Source: DAOUBP01 sp034432655
Lineage (GTDB): Bacteria > Chloroflexota > Anaerolineae > CG2-30-64-16
NCBI GenBank assembly: GCA_034432655.1
Contig: DAOUBP010000045.1
Coordinates: 1 to 50,343, forward strand
Length of the DNA stretch: 50,343 nt
Reading direction: 5' to 3'
A program made the translations under genes and the position numbers. The notes beneath the pieces are model-generated. The model was not told the DNA's origin, ran no database searches, and saw nothing but the letters and a program-made list of their open reading frames with translations. Shown here piece after piece: positions 7,575-15,719 of the stretch. Numbering within the stretch: the first letter of the stretch is position 1; the number at the start of each line of letters is the position of its first letter.

Positions 7575-8588
7575 ATGCCCGCTGTTCTTCCGGAAATGGA
7601 GAAAAACATCATGGAACAACCTGCCGCAGCTCCGCAAGCGGAGCGCTTTATTCGCAAGACAAAGCCGAAAACAGAAGGCCGCCGTCGCGAACTCCTGCCG
7701 TTCTGGTTGATCTTGCCGACGGTGGTGGTTTTGTTAGCGATTCAGGTTTATCCTGCCCTGTACACGGTCGTTCTCAGCTTCCAGGAACGCAAGCCGGCCG
7801 GCTGGCAAGTGGTGGGTTTGCGCAACTTCCAGCGTTTGTTGAGCTCCAGTTCTTTTAGTGAGAGCGTCGGGCACACGTTCGTCTTCCTGGTGGGGTTCGT
7901 CGGGCTGACATTGGCTTTGGGTTTCTTCGTGGCGTTGCTGTTGAACCGCAAATCAAGCCTTTCAGGGGTCTACATCACGCTGCTTTTTATCCCCTGGATC
8001 CTGGCAGATATCATCGCTGGCGTGGTCTTCCGGCTGATGGTGCTGCCTGACTATGGCCTTTTTTCGGGCATCCTGCAGAACCCGGCCCTCTTCCCGCCCA
8101 ATGGCCTCTCGATCTTGACGGCCGATCCGCCGAGGCCATGGTTTGGCAGTTTTCCGTTCCCGCCCTCGCCGGCCATGGTATATCTGATCCTGGCCGCGAC
8201 CTGGCGGGCGCTGCCCTTTACCACGCTGTTATTGCTGGCAGCGCTGCAGACGATCTCCAACGAGGTGGTCGAAAGCAGCCGCATTGACGGCGCCAGTAAC
8301 TGGCAGATCGTCCGTCACATTACGATCCCGCTTATCCTGCCGACCATGGTGGTGGCCCTGTTCAGCCTGACCCTCAACGGCATCAACGGCGTTGGTATGA
8401 TCTTCAGCCTGACGCGCGGCGGGCCGGGCACATCCACCGAGATCCTGAGTTACCTGCTCTACGCCATCGGTTGGGTCCGGTTGGACTTCGGCCGGGCGGC
8501 CGCGTTGGCGCTGATGATGGCGGCCGTCAATCTGACGTTGATTTGGGGCACGCTGCGGATCACCCGTGTGCAGCAAAGGAGCGTGTGA
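7575..8588 (+). CDS. ABC sugar permease, MalF/UgpA type
   Basis: 337-residue integral membrane permease with about six helices, the first at LILPTVVVLLAIQVYPAL. The cytoplasmic EAA-type loop is NEVVESSRIDGASNWQIVR, which contacts the ATPase. It pairs with the permease 1 base downstream and the lipoprotein upstream. Start choice is open: ATG 7575 has GAGG ten bases before it, while ATG 7611 has GGAG nine bases before it and would still leave the basic N-terminal tail; the longer form is listed. A GTGTGACATG junction couples it to the next gene. Confidence 0.88.
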   Translation: MPAVLPEMEKNIMEQPAAAPQAERFIRKTKPKTEGRRRELLPFWLILPTVVVLLAIQVYPALYTVVLSFQERKPAGWQVVGLRNFQRLLSSSSFSESVGHTFVFLVGFVGLTLALGFFVALLLNRKSSLSGVYITLLFIPWILADIIAGVVFRLMVLPDYGLFSGILQNPALFPPNGLSILTADPPRPWFGSFPFPPSPAMVYLILAATWRALPFTTLLLLAALQTISNEVVESSRIDGASNWQIVRHITIPLILPTMVVALFSLTLNGINGVGMIFSLTRGGPGTSTEILSYLLYAIGWVRLDFGRAAALALMMAAVNLTLIWGTLRITRVQQRSV

Positions 8589-8589
8589 C

Positions 8590-9549
8590 ATGGCCCAGGT
8601 GGTTCAAGAAACGAGATCTTTCTTGCCCTCGCGCAAGTTTCGTGAGGGGTTCCTGGCTAACCTGGTCATGATCATCGTGGTCTTCGTTGCCATGGTTCCG
8701 ATCCTGACCACGGTGCTGGTCTCGTTCAAGCGTGAGGAGGACGTGACGCGCAAGCCCCCCGTGATCTTTCCGTGTGATACACCGACCGCAAGGTTTGACC
8801 TGCGCGCCTGCCGGTGGTCAGTGGAGGGCTACGAACGCGTCATCCAGCCGACCCCCTCCGAGACTTCCCCGTTGGGGATCGCCCTGCGGGGCAGGATGTT
8901 GCGAGTCTACCTGCCCAACACGTTGACTTATGCTATTGCCACCTCGTTGATTGTGATGGTGCTGGCAGGCATGTCGGGTTATGCGTTTTCACGTTACCGT
9001 TTCCGGGGGCACGACACGTTGATGGTCGCCATCCTGGCGATCACCGGCGTGCCGTTGCTCACCAACCTGTTGGCACTTTACCAGATGGGCGTGTCGCTGC
9101 GCGGGGCACTCGGCTCGTTGTACAACGACCGCATTTTCATCATCATCGTGTATAGCGGTTTCTTTCTGCCGTTGAGCGTCTGGATCGCTAAGGGGTTCTT
9201 CGACGCGATCCCGCGCGAGCTGGAAGAAGCGGCCTTGATTGATGGCTGCAGTCCCATCGGCGGCTTGGTCCGCGTGACCATGCCGCTGGTCACGCCCGGG
9301 TTGACTGCGGTCTTCTTGTTGACTTTTGTCAACGTCTGGAACGAGTTCATCGCCGGCTATCTGCTGATCAGCAAGAATGAGCTCAAACCGGTGATGTTCG
9401 GCATGTATGATTTTCTGGGTCAGAACATCATCAATGCCCAGCTTATCGCTGCCGCCTGTATCATTATCGCCCTCCCCATGGTCGTCATCTTCCTGTTTGC
9501 GCGGCAGAGCTTTTTCCGCGCCATGGTTGAAGGCGCGATCAAGGGTTGA
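8590..9549 (+). CDS. ABC sugar permease, MalG/UgpE type
   Basis: 319-residue second permease subunit with about six helices. The EAA loop is ELEEAALIDGCSPIGG followed by VRVTMPLVTPGL. A somewhat long first periplasmic loop holds PCDTPTARFDL and ACRW, whose two cysteines could form a disulfide. ATG 8590 is preceded by AAAGGAG at 8575-8581. It ends the transporter part of the cluster; no nucleotide-binding subunit follows. Confidence 0.88.
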   Translation: MAQVVQETRSFLPSRKFREGFLANLVMIIVVFVAMVPILTTVLVSFKREEDVTRKPPVIFPCDTPTARFDLRACRWSVEGYERVIQPTPSETSPLGIALRGRMLRVYLPNTLTYAIATSLIVMVLAGMSGYAFSRYRFRGHDTLMVAILAITGVPLLTNLLALYQMGVSLRGALGSLYNDRIFIIIVYSGFFLPLSVWIAKGFFDAIPRELEEAALIDGCSPIGGLVRVTMPLVTPGLTAVFLLTFVNVWNEFIAGYLLISKNELKPVMFGMYDFLGQNIINAQLIAAACIIIALPMVVIFLFARQSFFRAMVEGAIKG

Positions 9550-9620
9550 GGCTGAGGTTAAGAAGGTTGAGAAAGATTTTTCCAGGCTGAGGCCGGTCTC
9601 TGACCGAGCCACAGCGGAAA

Positions 9621-9684
9621 ACTGGACTCGAGGCTTTAGCCGGTCACTTTCTCTGAGCGCCAAACCGCCTGAAGGCTCGAGTTT
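9621..9684. repeat. GAGGCTTTAGCCGGT-family palindrome, copy 2
   Basis: ACTGGACTCGAGGCTTTAGC (from 9621, continuing CGGTCA) faces CAAACCGCCTGAAGGCTCGAG (from 9661). The two arms are the reverse complements of the right and left arms of the copy at 2732-2795. It lies in the spacer (9550-9722) between the permease and the cyclodeaminase-like gene, whose first part holds GGTTAAGAAGGTTGAG-type low-complexity sequence. Confidence 0.82.
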
Positions 9685-9722
9685 ATTGCTGACGACCTTT
9701 TCAGGTTGGATTCAGGAGGATC

Positions 9723-10286
9723 ATGCTGACCGGTAACTCTTTTCGCCATTTGACCGCCCACATTGCCTCGGCCCGCACGGCGATGGCGGGCGCTACCATC
9801 GCGGCTTCCGCGGCCCTGGCCTGCGCGCTGGGCGAGGCCTGCGTGCGGCTGAACTTCGAGCTGTTGGATGACGCTCAGCGTCAGGCTGCGGCGGCGCTGG
9901 CCGCGCGGCTGGCCGCCATCCGCGGCGAGCTGGAAGCGCTGTGCGACGAGGACGGCGAGGCTATCACCGCCTTCGCCGCATTGCGCGCGGCCGGCGAAAC
10001 CCTGCGCGGCCAGGAACGGCTCTGCGAGATGCCTGCGGCAATGGCGCGCCTGGCAACAGAGGCGGCGACCGGGCTGCAGGGGTTCCGGCCGCGCATTCAG
10101 GTGGCTCAGGACGACCTGGAAATGGCCATTACGTTGCTGGACGGTGCTGGGCGGGCGGCGATCTTGTTGTTGGACTCCAACCTGCGCATCTGGCCTGAGC
10201 CGGCACTGCTGGGCCGGTTTGAGCCCGCATTGGCTCAGCTTCGAACGCAAGCGGAGGACGTGGAGCCGGCCCAGCGCATCCGTTGA
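9723..10286 (+). CDS. cyclodeaminase/cyclohydrolase (FTCD_C)-like protein
   Basis: 187-residue all-helical protein resembling the formiminotransferase-cyclodeaminase C-terminal family, which acts on formimino- or methenyl-tetrahydrofolate. Support is the ALACALGEACVRL helix near residue 30, the DEDGEAITAFAALR segment near 75-88 (family motif DxxAF) and a size near 200. The glycine-rich N-terminal PGGGS segment of the family is replaced by TAMAGATIAASAA, so activity is uncertain. AGGAGG lies four bases before ATG 9723. It opens the catabolic gene run after the transporter; why a folate-type enzyme is there is unclear. Similar small proteins occur next to sugar-catabolic genes without assigned function. 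Confidence 0.55.
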   Translation: MLTGNSFRHLTAHIASARTAMAGATIAASAALACALGEACVRLNFELLDDAQRQAAAALAARLAAIRGELEALCDEDGEAITAFAALRAAGETLRGQERLCEMPAAMARLATEAATGLQGFRPRIQVAQDDLEMAITLLDGAGRAAILLLDSNLRIWPEPALLGRFEPALAQLRTQAEDVEPAQRIR

Positions 10287-10317
10287 TTTTGACTCGAAAG
10301 CACTATCTCATCGCGCC

Positions 10318-10402
10318 GGAATCGAGGCTGTGCGAAGCCTCCTTTGGGATCAGCCGGTTGCTCTCACCATCTACAGAAACCGTCTAAAGCTTCGATTCCA
10401 GA
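10318..10402. repeat. GAGGCTTTAGCCGGT-family palindrome, long-arm variant, copy 3
   Basis: GGAATCGAGGCTGTGCGAAGC (10319 on) carries an extra segment, CTCCTTTGGGATC, before AGCCGGTTG. The opposite arm is AAACCGTCTAAAGCTTCGATT. The same extra segment (GCAAGCCCTCTTTGGGGTC) recurs in the copy inside the SirC-CobA-HemD gene, and in reverse in the copy at 15618-15700, so it defines a subfamily. The rest of the 140-base gap ends in the GGAGG of the next gene. Confidence 0.75.
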
Positions 10403-10426
10403 TTCTTCGGCTCTTTGGAGGAATTC

Positions 10427-11221
10427 GTGTACATCGTCAAGCGTTTCGAAGACAAGATCGTTGTCGTCACCGGCGGGGCCAAGGGCATCGGCAAAGGTTG
10501 CTGCCTCCGTTTTGCGGAGGAGGGGGCCAAGGTGGCCGTGCTGGACATCGCCTTGGGGGAGGCCGCCAAGGTAGCTGCTGAGTGCGAGAAGTTGAGCGGT
10601 CGGCCGTCGCTGGCGCTGCACTGCAATGTGGCCGATCCGGCCAGTGTGGACGCTGCCTTCAAGGCGGTGATGGACGCCTGGGGCAGCCTGGACGTGGTGG
10701 TGGCCTCAGCCGGCATCTACACCGGCCAGCCGTTGATTGAGGTGCCCCTTGAGGACTGGCAACGCACCATTGACGTTGACCTGACCGGCGTTTTCCTGAC
10801 CAACAAGGCCGCAGCGGCGATCATGATGCAGCAGCGCTGCGGCGCGGCCATCATCAACATCTCCTCCATGGCGGGCAAGACCTCGTGGCCGGGCAGCGCC
10901 CAGTACAGCGCGGCCAAGGCCGGCGTCATCGGCCTGACCCGCAGCGTGGCCATGGAGCTGGCGCCATATGCCATTACCGTGAACGCGGTCTGTCCGGGCA
11001 ACACGCTCACGGAGATGGTGCTGGGGGTGGCGGAGACCATTGCCCGTCGGGAAGGGATCACAGCCGAGGAATGGCTGACCCGTCGTGCTCAGGACTGCCC
11101 CATGAAGCGCATGGCAACCGTTGATGAGATTGCGGGCGTGGTGGCCTTCCTGGCCTCGCCCGACGCAACTTTCATCACCGGCCAAGCCATTGAGGTGGAC
11201 GGCGGGATGGTGATGACGTGA
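10427..11221 (+). CDS. short-chain dehydrogenase/reductase (SDR)
   Basis: 264-residue classical SDR oxidoreductase. TGGAKGIGKG near residue 15 is the NAD(P)-binding TGxxxGxG motif, NISSMAG holds the catalytic serine region and YSAAK the YxxxK pair. VLDIA at the end of beta-2 has an acidic residue that favours NAD. DGGMVMT closes the protein as in the FabG/sugar-alcohol dehydrogenase group. GTG 10427 is chosen because GGAGG ends five bases before it. It overlaps or abuts the isomerase-like gene. A sugar-alcohol or sugar-lactone oxidation step is inferred from the transporter, kinase and aldolases around it. Confidence 0.87.
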   Translation: MYIVKRFEDKIVVVTGGAKGIGKGCCLRFAEEGAKVAVLDIALGEAAKVAAECEKLSGRPSLALHCNVADPASVDAAFKAVMDAWGSLDVVVASAGIYTGQPLIEVPLEDWQRTIDVDLTGVFLTNKAAAAIMMQQRCGAAIINISSMAGKTSWPGSAQYSAAKAGVIGLTRSVAMELAPYAITVNAVCPGNTLTEMVLGVAETIARREGITAEEWLTRRAQDCPMKRMATVDEIAGVVAFLASPDATFITGQAIEVDGGMVMT

Positions 11222-11229
11222 GGGAATAC

Positions 11230-12033
11230 ATGGAACTCACCGGTTACCTCGATTTTTGGTTCCGCGACCTGCCTATCGTGGAACGCATTCAACACTTCCA
11301 GCGCCTGGGCATCCGCCGGCTGGATGTCTGGCTCTGGCGCGAGCGGCCGATGGCGGAGATCTACGCGGAGTGCAAAGCGCGCGGGATGATCATCAACTCC
11401 ACCTTTGACGGCGAATGCGGCAACCTGGTGGATGCCACCGACCACGACCGCGTGTTGCGCGCCTGGAGCGAGACGTTAGAGACGGCAGTGCGTTATGAGA
11501 TCCCGCATCTGTTCATCTTCTCCAACCAGGTGGAGGTGACACCGAAAGGGGAGTGGGTGCAGCGGCTGAACCGGGATTACACCCCGGGGGAGATGTACGC
11601 CAATCTACTGGACGGTGTCGAGAAGGTGATGAAGCTGGTGAAACAGACGAAGGTGCAGCTCTGGTTCGAGGCGCTGAACACCTTCCACATCCACGGCGGG
11701 GTCTTCGTCTGCACCCACGATTTGGCCGCCGATGTGGTGCGCCGCTTCGACGACCCGCAGCTGCGCCTCTCGTTCGACTGCTACCACCAGCAGCGCACGG
11801 CCGGCAATTTGATCTGGGGCATGGAGCAGTACTTCGGGCTTTATCCCACCTTCCACATCGGCGATTGCCCCACGCGCCAGGAGCCGGGCACTGGGGAGAT
11901 CAACTTCACCAACATCTCGAAAAAACTGGACGAGCTGGGCTATGACGGCCTGATCGGGATGGAATGTTATCCCAGCACAACGGAGGAAGAGGCGCTGGCG
12001 CGCATCAGGAGTTTCTTCCCGCGGGCACAGTAG
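11230..12033 (+). CDS. hydroxypyruvate-isomerase-like TIM-barrel sugar isomerase/epimerase
   Basis: 267-residue xylose-isomerase-like TIM barrel. Metal and catalytic residues are recognisable: LWFEALN (Glu), LSFDCYHQQ (Asp/His), HIGDCPTRQEPGTGEINF (close to the Hyi signature) and GLIGMECYP (Glu near the C-terminus). Hyi-type enzymes interconvert hydroxypyruvate and tartronate semialdehyde, but many relatives act on keto-sugars, so the substrate is open. GTG 11218 overlaps the SDR stop codon; ATG 11230 is preferred because GAGGGA lies just upstream. The stop codon TAG is immediately followed by the GGTAGACT word array. Confidence 0.8.
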   Translation: MELTGYLDFWFRDLPIVERIQHFQRLGIRRLDVWLWRERPMAEIYAECKARGMIINSTFDGECGNLVDATDHDRVLRAWSETLETAVRYEIPHLFIFSNQVEVTPKGEWVQRLNRDYTPGEMYANLLDGVEKVMKLVKQTKVQLWFEALNTFHIHGGVFVCTHDLAADVVRRFDDPQLRLSFDCYHQQRTAGNLIWGMEQYFGLYPTFHIGDCPTRQEPGTGEINFTNISKKLDELGYDGLIGMECYPSTTEEEALARIRSFFPRAQ

Positions 12034-12232
12034 ACTGGTAGGTTGGTAGACTGGTAGATTGGTAAACTGGTATGTTGGTAGCAACGCTCCCTGGCAGGCG
12101 GGGCCTGCCTTCCCACCGGATGAACGCGCCATTTGCACGTTCTTGGCAAGCAGAGCCGGTGATCAAGCGCCAATCTACCAATTCACCAGGTTACGAGTTT
12201 ACCAATTTACCAACTTACCAAGTTACCAGGAC
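12031..12232. repeat. GGTAGACT octamer arrays in inverted orientation
   Basis: Starting in the stop codon of the preceding gene, GGTAGGTT, GGTAGACT, GGTAGATT, GGTAAACT and GGTATGTT follow each other with a period of 8. About 100 bases later the reverse complements (AATCTACC, AGTTTACC, AATTTACC and others, 12173-12230) appear, so the whole 210-base gap can fold into one large imperfect hairpin. No coding signal is seen in the centre. The word GGTAGATTGGTAGACTCAG recurs after the kinase gene at 14703. Confidence 0.82.
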
Positions 12233-12243
12233 ACGAGGCTATT

Positions 12244-13014
12244 ATGAACAAAACCAGACGACTTAACCGCATCCTCGCGCCCGATGGCAAAGCGCTCATC
12301 GTCGCGATGGATCATGCCGCGATCCAGGGGCCGAAGGGCCTGGAGCGGCCCGGCGAGGTGATCCGGCAGGTGATCGCAGGCGGCGCGGATGCGATCCTGA
12401 CCACCTATGGCATCGCCCGGACCTTCGGCAAGGAGCTGGCACCGGTCGGCCTGATCCTGCGCACCGACGGCGGGCAGAGCACCATCGGCCCCGACATCAG
12501 CGAAAGCGCGCCGCTCTACTCTGTGGAAGACGCTCTGCGCCTGGGCGCGGACGGCGTGGTGGCCAACGCAGGGCCGGGCCATCGCAACGAGGTCCGGCAT
12601 ATGACCTGGCTGGCGGAGCTGGCCTCCGCGTGCGACGAGTGGGGCATGGTGCTGGTGGCCGAGATGGTGCCCGGCGGCTTCGACAGCGGGCCGGAATACC
12701 GCACGCTGGCAAACCATCAGTTGGCGGCCCGCTTCGGCTCGGAGTACGGCGCCGACCTGCTGAAGACCCCCTACTGCGACAACTTCGAGCAGGTGGTGAA
12801 TTCGGTCTACACCCCCATCGTGGTTCCCGGCGGCAGCAAGATGACCGAGGAACAGCTCCTCACCATGGTCTACAACGCGGTTCGGGCCGGCGCGGTGGGC
12901 TGCGCGGTGGGTCGTAACATCTGGGGTGCGCCCGATCCGGCGAAGATGTGTGAGGCGCTGGCGGCCATCATCCACGGCGGCGCGGGTGTGGCAGAGGCGC
13001 TGAAGCTGCTGTAG
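12244..13014 (+). CDS. LsrF/DhnA-type class I aldolase, paralogue 1
   Basis: 256-residue TIM-barrel aldolase of the DeoC/FbaB-LsrF superfamily. LIVAMDHAAIQGPKGLE near residue 20 resembles the LsrF signature; the predicted Schiff-base lysine is in DLLKTPY; GCAVGRNIWG near 220 is the phosphate-binding GRNI loop. It would cleave or condense a phosphorylated keto-sugar. A second copy, at 14830, has the same residues. The two flank an FGGY kinase, which probably makes the phosphorylated substrate. ATG 12244 lies at the end of a repeat-filled gap with only a weak CGAGG upstream. The spacer repeats begin again directly at its stop codon. Confidence 0.83.
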   Translation: MNKTRRLNRILAPDGKALIVAMDHAAIQGPKGLERPGEVIRQVIAGGADAILTTYGIARTFGKELAPVGLILRTDGGQSTIGPDISESAPLYSVEDALRLGADGVVANAGPGHRNEVRHMTWLAELASACDEWGMVLVAEMVPGGFDSGPEYRTLANHQLAARFGSEYGADLLKTPYCDNFEQVVNSVYTPIVVPGGSKMTEEQLLTMVYNAVRAGAVGCAVGRNIWGAPDPAKMCEALAAIIHGGAGVAEALKLL

Positions 13015-13192
13015 GCGAATCGGCGAATGGGCGAATCAGCGAATCGGCGAATCAGCGAATGGGCGAATCAGCGAATCGGCGAATGGGCGAATCGGCGAAT
13101 GGGCGAATGGGTAAATAACTGACGCCTGACTCCTGACTCCTGCCCGACTACAAGACTACAAGACTACAAGACTACAAGACTATCCGACTATC
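13015..13192. repeat. GCGAATCA/GCGAATGG octamer array and ACTACAAG array
   Basis: Directly after the stop codon come about twelve octamers GCGAAT(C/G)(A/G) in phase (13015-13110), then CTGACTC heptamers (13124-13142), then four ACTACAAG octamers and ACTATC words that run up to the kinase ATG. The gap of 178 bases is therefore repeat throughout and offers no recognisable ribosome binding site to the downstream gene. The GCGAATCA words match those at 35459-35608 and 47698-47767. Confidence 0.9.
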
Positions 13193-14707
13193 ATGACTAA
13201 TCTCATCCTCGGCATTGACATCGGCACAGCCTCCAGCAAGGTCATCGCCTTCGACCCGCTGACCGGGACGGAGGTGGCTGCTGCCAGCCGACCCTATCCT
13301 TTGTTGACGCCCCAGCCCGGCTGGGTGGAACAGGATGCGGACGAGGTGTGGCGCGCGCTGCTGGACGCGCTGCGCGAGGTCGCAGCCTGCACCGCCGGCT
13401 GCCGCATCGTCTCTTTGGCACTGGCTGCTCAGGCTGGCTCTATTATCCCGGCCGACGAGCGCGGCGACCCTGTGCATCCGATGATCACCTGGCTTGACCG
13501 GCGGACCGACGACCTGGTGGCCCGCTGGCAGCAGGACGGCACGGCTGAGCGGATCCGGCAGCTCAGCGGATGGCACCCTTTTCCCGGCCTGCCCCTGCCG
13601 GTGATCGCCTGGCTGCGCGTGGAGCGGCCGGACGTCCATGCGCGGGCCCGTCGCTACCTGGGCCCGGCCGACTTCCTGATCCATCGCTTGACCGGCCGCT
13701 TTGCCACGGACCTTTCGGCCGCGTGCGAGATCCTGATGGTGTCTGCCGAGACCGGCGAGTGGGACGCCGAACTGTGCGCCATTGGTGGCGCGGACCCGGC
13801 GATGCAGGCCGAGCTGGGCTGGGCCGGCCGCCCCATCGGGCCGATCAGGCCGGAGGTGGCCGCGTACACCGGGTTGCCGCGGGACACGCTGGTGGTGGCG
13901 GGCGGCGGCGACCAGCCGTGCGCGTGCCTGGGCATGGGCATGTTCGAGCCGGGCCGGGTGGCGCTGGCCACCGGCACCGCATGGGTGATCACCGGGGTGA
14001 CCCTCGATCGGCGGGTGGAGGGGGCTCCGACGGCCATGGACCTCAGCTTCCACGCCGCGCCGCACCGGTGGACCGTCTCCCAGTTCCTGGGCGGGTTTGG
14101 TGCCACTGTGGACTGGTGGCTCCAACAAACCTGGCAACCCCCTGACCCGGCACAGGCCCGGTCGCTGAAAGAGTTGTATCCTTATCTGAACGCTGCGTTG
14201 GCCGAGAGCGTCCCCGGCAGCCACGGCCTGCTCTTCACCCCTTTGAGCGGGCCGTCGCAGGTGCCGGGCGCCGCGCCGGGTGGGATGCTGGCCGGCCTGC
14301 AGCTGGCCCACACTCGCGCCGATATGGCCCGCGCCATCCTGGAGGGCTGCGGCTTCGAGGTGCGTTGGGCGCTAGATCAGCTTGCAGGCAGCGGCCTGCC
14401 GACCTCGGAGCTGTGGATCGCGGGCGGCGCGGCTGCCAGCCCGGTCTGGCCGCAGATCCTGGCCGACATCAGCGGTGTCCCGATCCTGGTGCCGGAGGGC
14501 GCGGATGGCGGACGTCCCAGCCCGCCCTGGGCCGCGCTGGGCGCCGCCGCGCTGGCCGGCTGGGGAGCAGGGCTTTTCCCAACGCTGGAAGCAGGGGTGG
14601 CCCGGCTGCAACCGCTCGTCCGTCGCCTGGAACCGAACCAGGCGCTGGCCGAACTATACACGGAGCGGTACGCTGCGTACCAGCGGCTGGCGGAAGCTAT
14701 ACGGTAG
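13193..14707 (+). CDS. FGGY-family carbohydrate kinase (xylulokinase/gluconokinase-like)
   Basis: 504-residue ATP-dependent sugar kinase. LGIDIGTASSKVIAFD at the N-terminus is the first ATPase-fold motif; TWLDRRTDD near residue 105 carries the likely catalytic aspartate; AGGGDQPCACLGMG near 235 and WIAGGAAASPVWPQILAD near 405 are the FGGY signature regions. Length is normal for the family. It sits between two aldolase paralogues, so its product is probably their substrate or precursor. The ATG follows repeat sequence with no Shine-Dalgarno match, so translation may depend on coupling or be leaderless. Substrate cannot be read from sequence. Confidence 0.88.
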   Translation: MTNLILGIDIGTASSKVIAFDPLTGTEVAAASRPYPLLTPQPGWVEQDADEVWRALLDALREVAACTAGCRIVSLALAAQAGSIIPADERGDPVHPMITWLDRRTDDLVARWQQDGTAERIRQLSGWHPFPGLPLPVIAWLRVERPDVHARARRYLGPADFLIHRLTGRFATDLSAACEILMVSAETGEWDAELCAIGGADPAMQAELGWAGRPIGPIRPEVAAYTGLPRDTLVVAGGGDQPCACLGMGMFEPGRVALATGTAWVITGVTLDRRVEGAPTAMDLSFHAAPHRWTVSQFLGGFGATVDWWLQQTWQPPDPAQARSLKELYPYLNAALAESVPGSHGLLFTPLSGPSQVPGAAPGGMLAGLQLAHTRADMARAILEGCGFEVRWALDQLAGSGLPTSELWIAGGAAASPVWPQILADISGVPILVPEGADGGRPSPPWAALGAAALAGWGAGLFPTLEAGVARLQPLVRRLEPNQALAELYTERYAAYQRLAEAIR

Positions 14708-14708
14708 A

Positions 14709-14808
14709 TTGGTAGACTCAGTAGATCACGATTTGCCGTCTACGTGCCTGGCACTTCCGAAAGTGCCAGGCACGTGCAAGCAACATCTGTGATCAACTGA
14801 GTCTACCA
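14709..14808. repeat. nested palindrome sharing ends with the 105-bp element
   Basis: The outer arms TTGGTAGACTCAGTAGATCAC (14709) and GTGATCAACTGAGTCTACCA (to 14808) enclose a perfect inner hairpin, ACGTGCCTGGCACTT / AAGTGCCAGGCACGT, with a 3-base loop (about 14742-14774). The outer ends match those of the 105-bp elements at 1182 and 38067, but the centre is unrelated, as if different cores had been loaded between the same termini. It fills the gap after the kinase gene. Confidence 0.85.
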
Positions 14809-14829
14809 GTTCCCACCCAGGAGGCTCTC

Positions 14830-15609
14830 TTGACCAAACGTCGTCTCCGTCGCATCTTCCGGCCCGACGGCCGCGCGCTGATCGTGGCTTGTGACCATGG
14901 CATGATCTCCGGCCCTGACCGCGGCATCGAGCGGCTGGGCGACACCTTGCAGCGCGTCATCGCTGGCGGCGTGGACGCGGTGATGGCCAGCTATGGTACC
15001 GCCGTGCGTTTCGAGGATCTGCTGGCAGATGTGGGCCTGGTGCTGCGCATTGACGGCGCAGGCACCGTGCTCGGGCCGATGGACGGGCCGGGCGCGCAGT
15101 TCTACACCGTGGAGGACGCGCTGCGTTTGGGCGCGGACGCGTTGTGTGTGACCGCGTTCCCGGGCTCGCGGCACGAGGAGGCCACCCTGGAGGTCCTGGC
15201 GCGGGTCATCCGCCAGGCACACGCCTGGGGCCTGCCGGTGATGGCCGAGATGGTGCCCGGCGGCTTCGACAGCGGGCCGGAGTTCCGCACGTTGCACAGC
15301 GTGAGCGTGGCAGCACGCGTGGCCGCGGAGTTGGGCGCGGACTGGGTCAAGACCTCCTACGTGGCCGGCTTCGAGCAGGTGGTGGCGACCTGCTACGTGC
15401 CGGTGGTGGTCCTCGGCGGCCCCGCGCACGATGATCCGCGGCCTACGCTGGAGATGGTGGCCGCGGCCATGGACGCGGGCGCGGCCGGCGCGACCATCGG
15501 CCGCAACATCTGGCAGGCGGAGAACCCCACCGGCATGGCCGCCGCGCTGCGTGCCATCATCCACGAGGGTGAGCCGGTGGAGCGGGCTTGGGCGCGGTTG
15601 ATGTCATAA
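14830..15609 (+). CDS. LsrF/DhnA-type class I aldolase, paralogue 2
   Basis: 259-residue paralogue of the aldolase at 12244: LIVACDHGMISGPDRGIE, EMVPGGFDSGPEFRTL, the Schiff-base lysine in DWVKTSY, and GATIGRNIWQ all align. The starter codon is TTG 14830, with AGGAGG six bases upstream. Differences around the lysine (VAGFEQVV against CDNFEQVV) suggest related but not identical substrates, or a heteromer. It ends 8 bases before the next palindromic repeat. Placement with the kinase and the SDR supports a role in cleaving a phosphorylated keto-sugar. Confidence 0.83.
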   Translation: MTKRRLRRIFRPDGRALIVACDHGMISGPDRGIERLGDTLQRVIAGGVDAVMASYGTAVRFEDLLADVGLVLRIDGAGTVLGPMDGPGAQFYTVEDALRLGADALCVTAFPGSRHEEATLEVLARVIRQAHAWGLPVMAEMVPGGFDSGPEFRTLHSVSVAARVAAELGADWVKTSYVAGFEQVVATCYVPVVVLGGPAHDDPRPTLEMVAAAMDAGAAGATIGRNIWQAENPTGMAAALRAIIHEGEPVERAWARLMS

Positions 15610-15617
15610 GAGCTGGT

Positions 15618-15700
15618 CTGGAATCGAGGCTTCAGCCGGTCATCGCTCATCCCGCCAAACCGCCTGATCTGAAGGGGGCTGTGCACAGGCTCGATCCCAG
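15618..15700. repeat. GAGGCTTTAGCCGGT-family palindrome, copy 4
   Basis: CTGGAATCGAGGCTTCAGCC (then GGTCA) faces a longer arm that starts AAACCGCCTGATCTGAAGGG and ends AGGCTCGATCCCAG. The extra segment in the long arm is the reverse complement of the insert seen in the copy at 10318. It lies between aldolase 2 and the HAD phosphatase and extends into what could be read as an N-terminal extension of the latter. Confidence 0.75.
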
Positions 15701-15719
15701 GGACTACAGGTTCCAATCT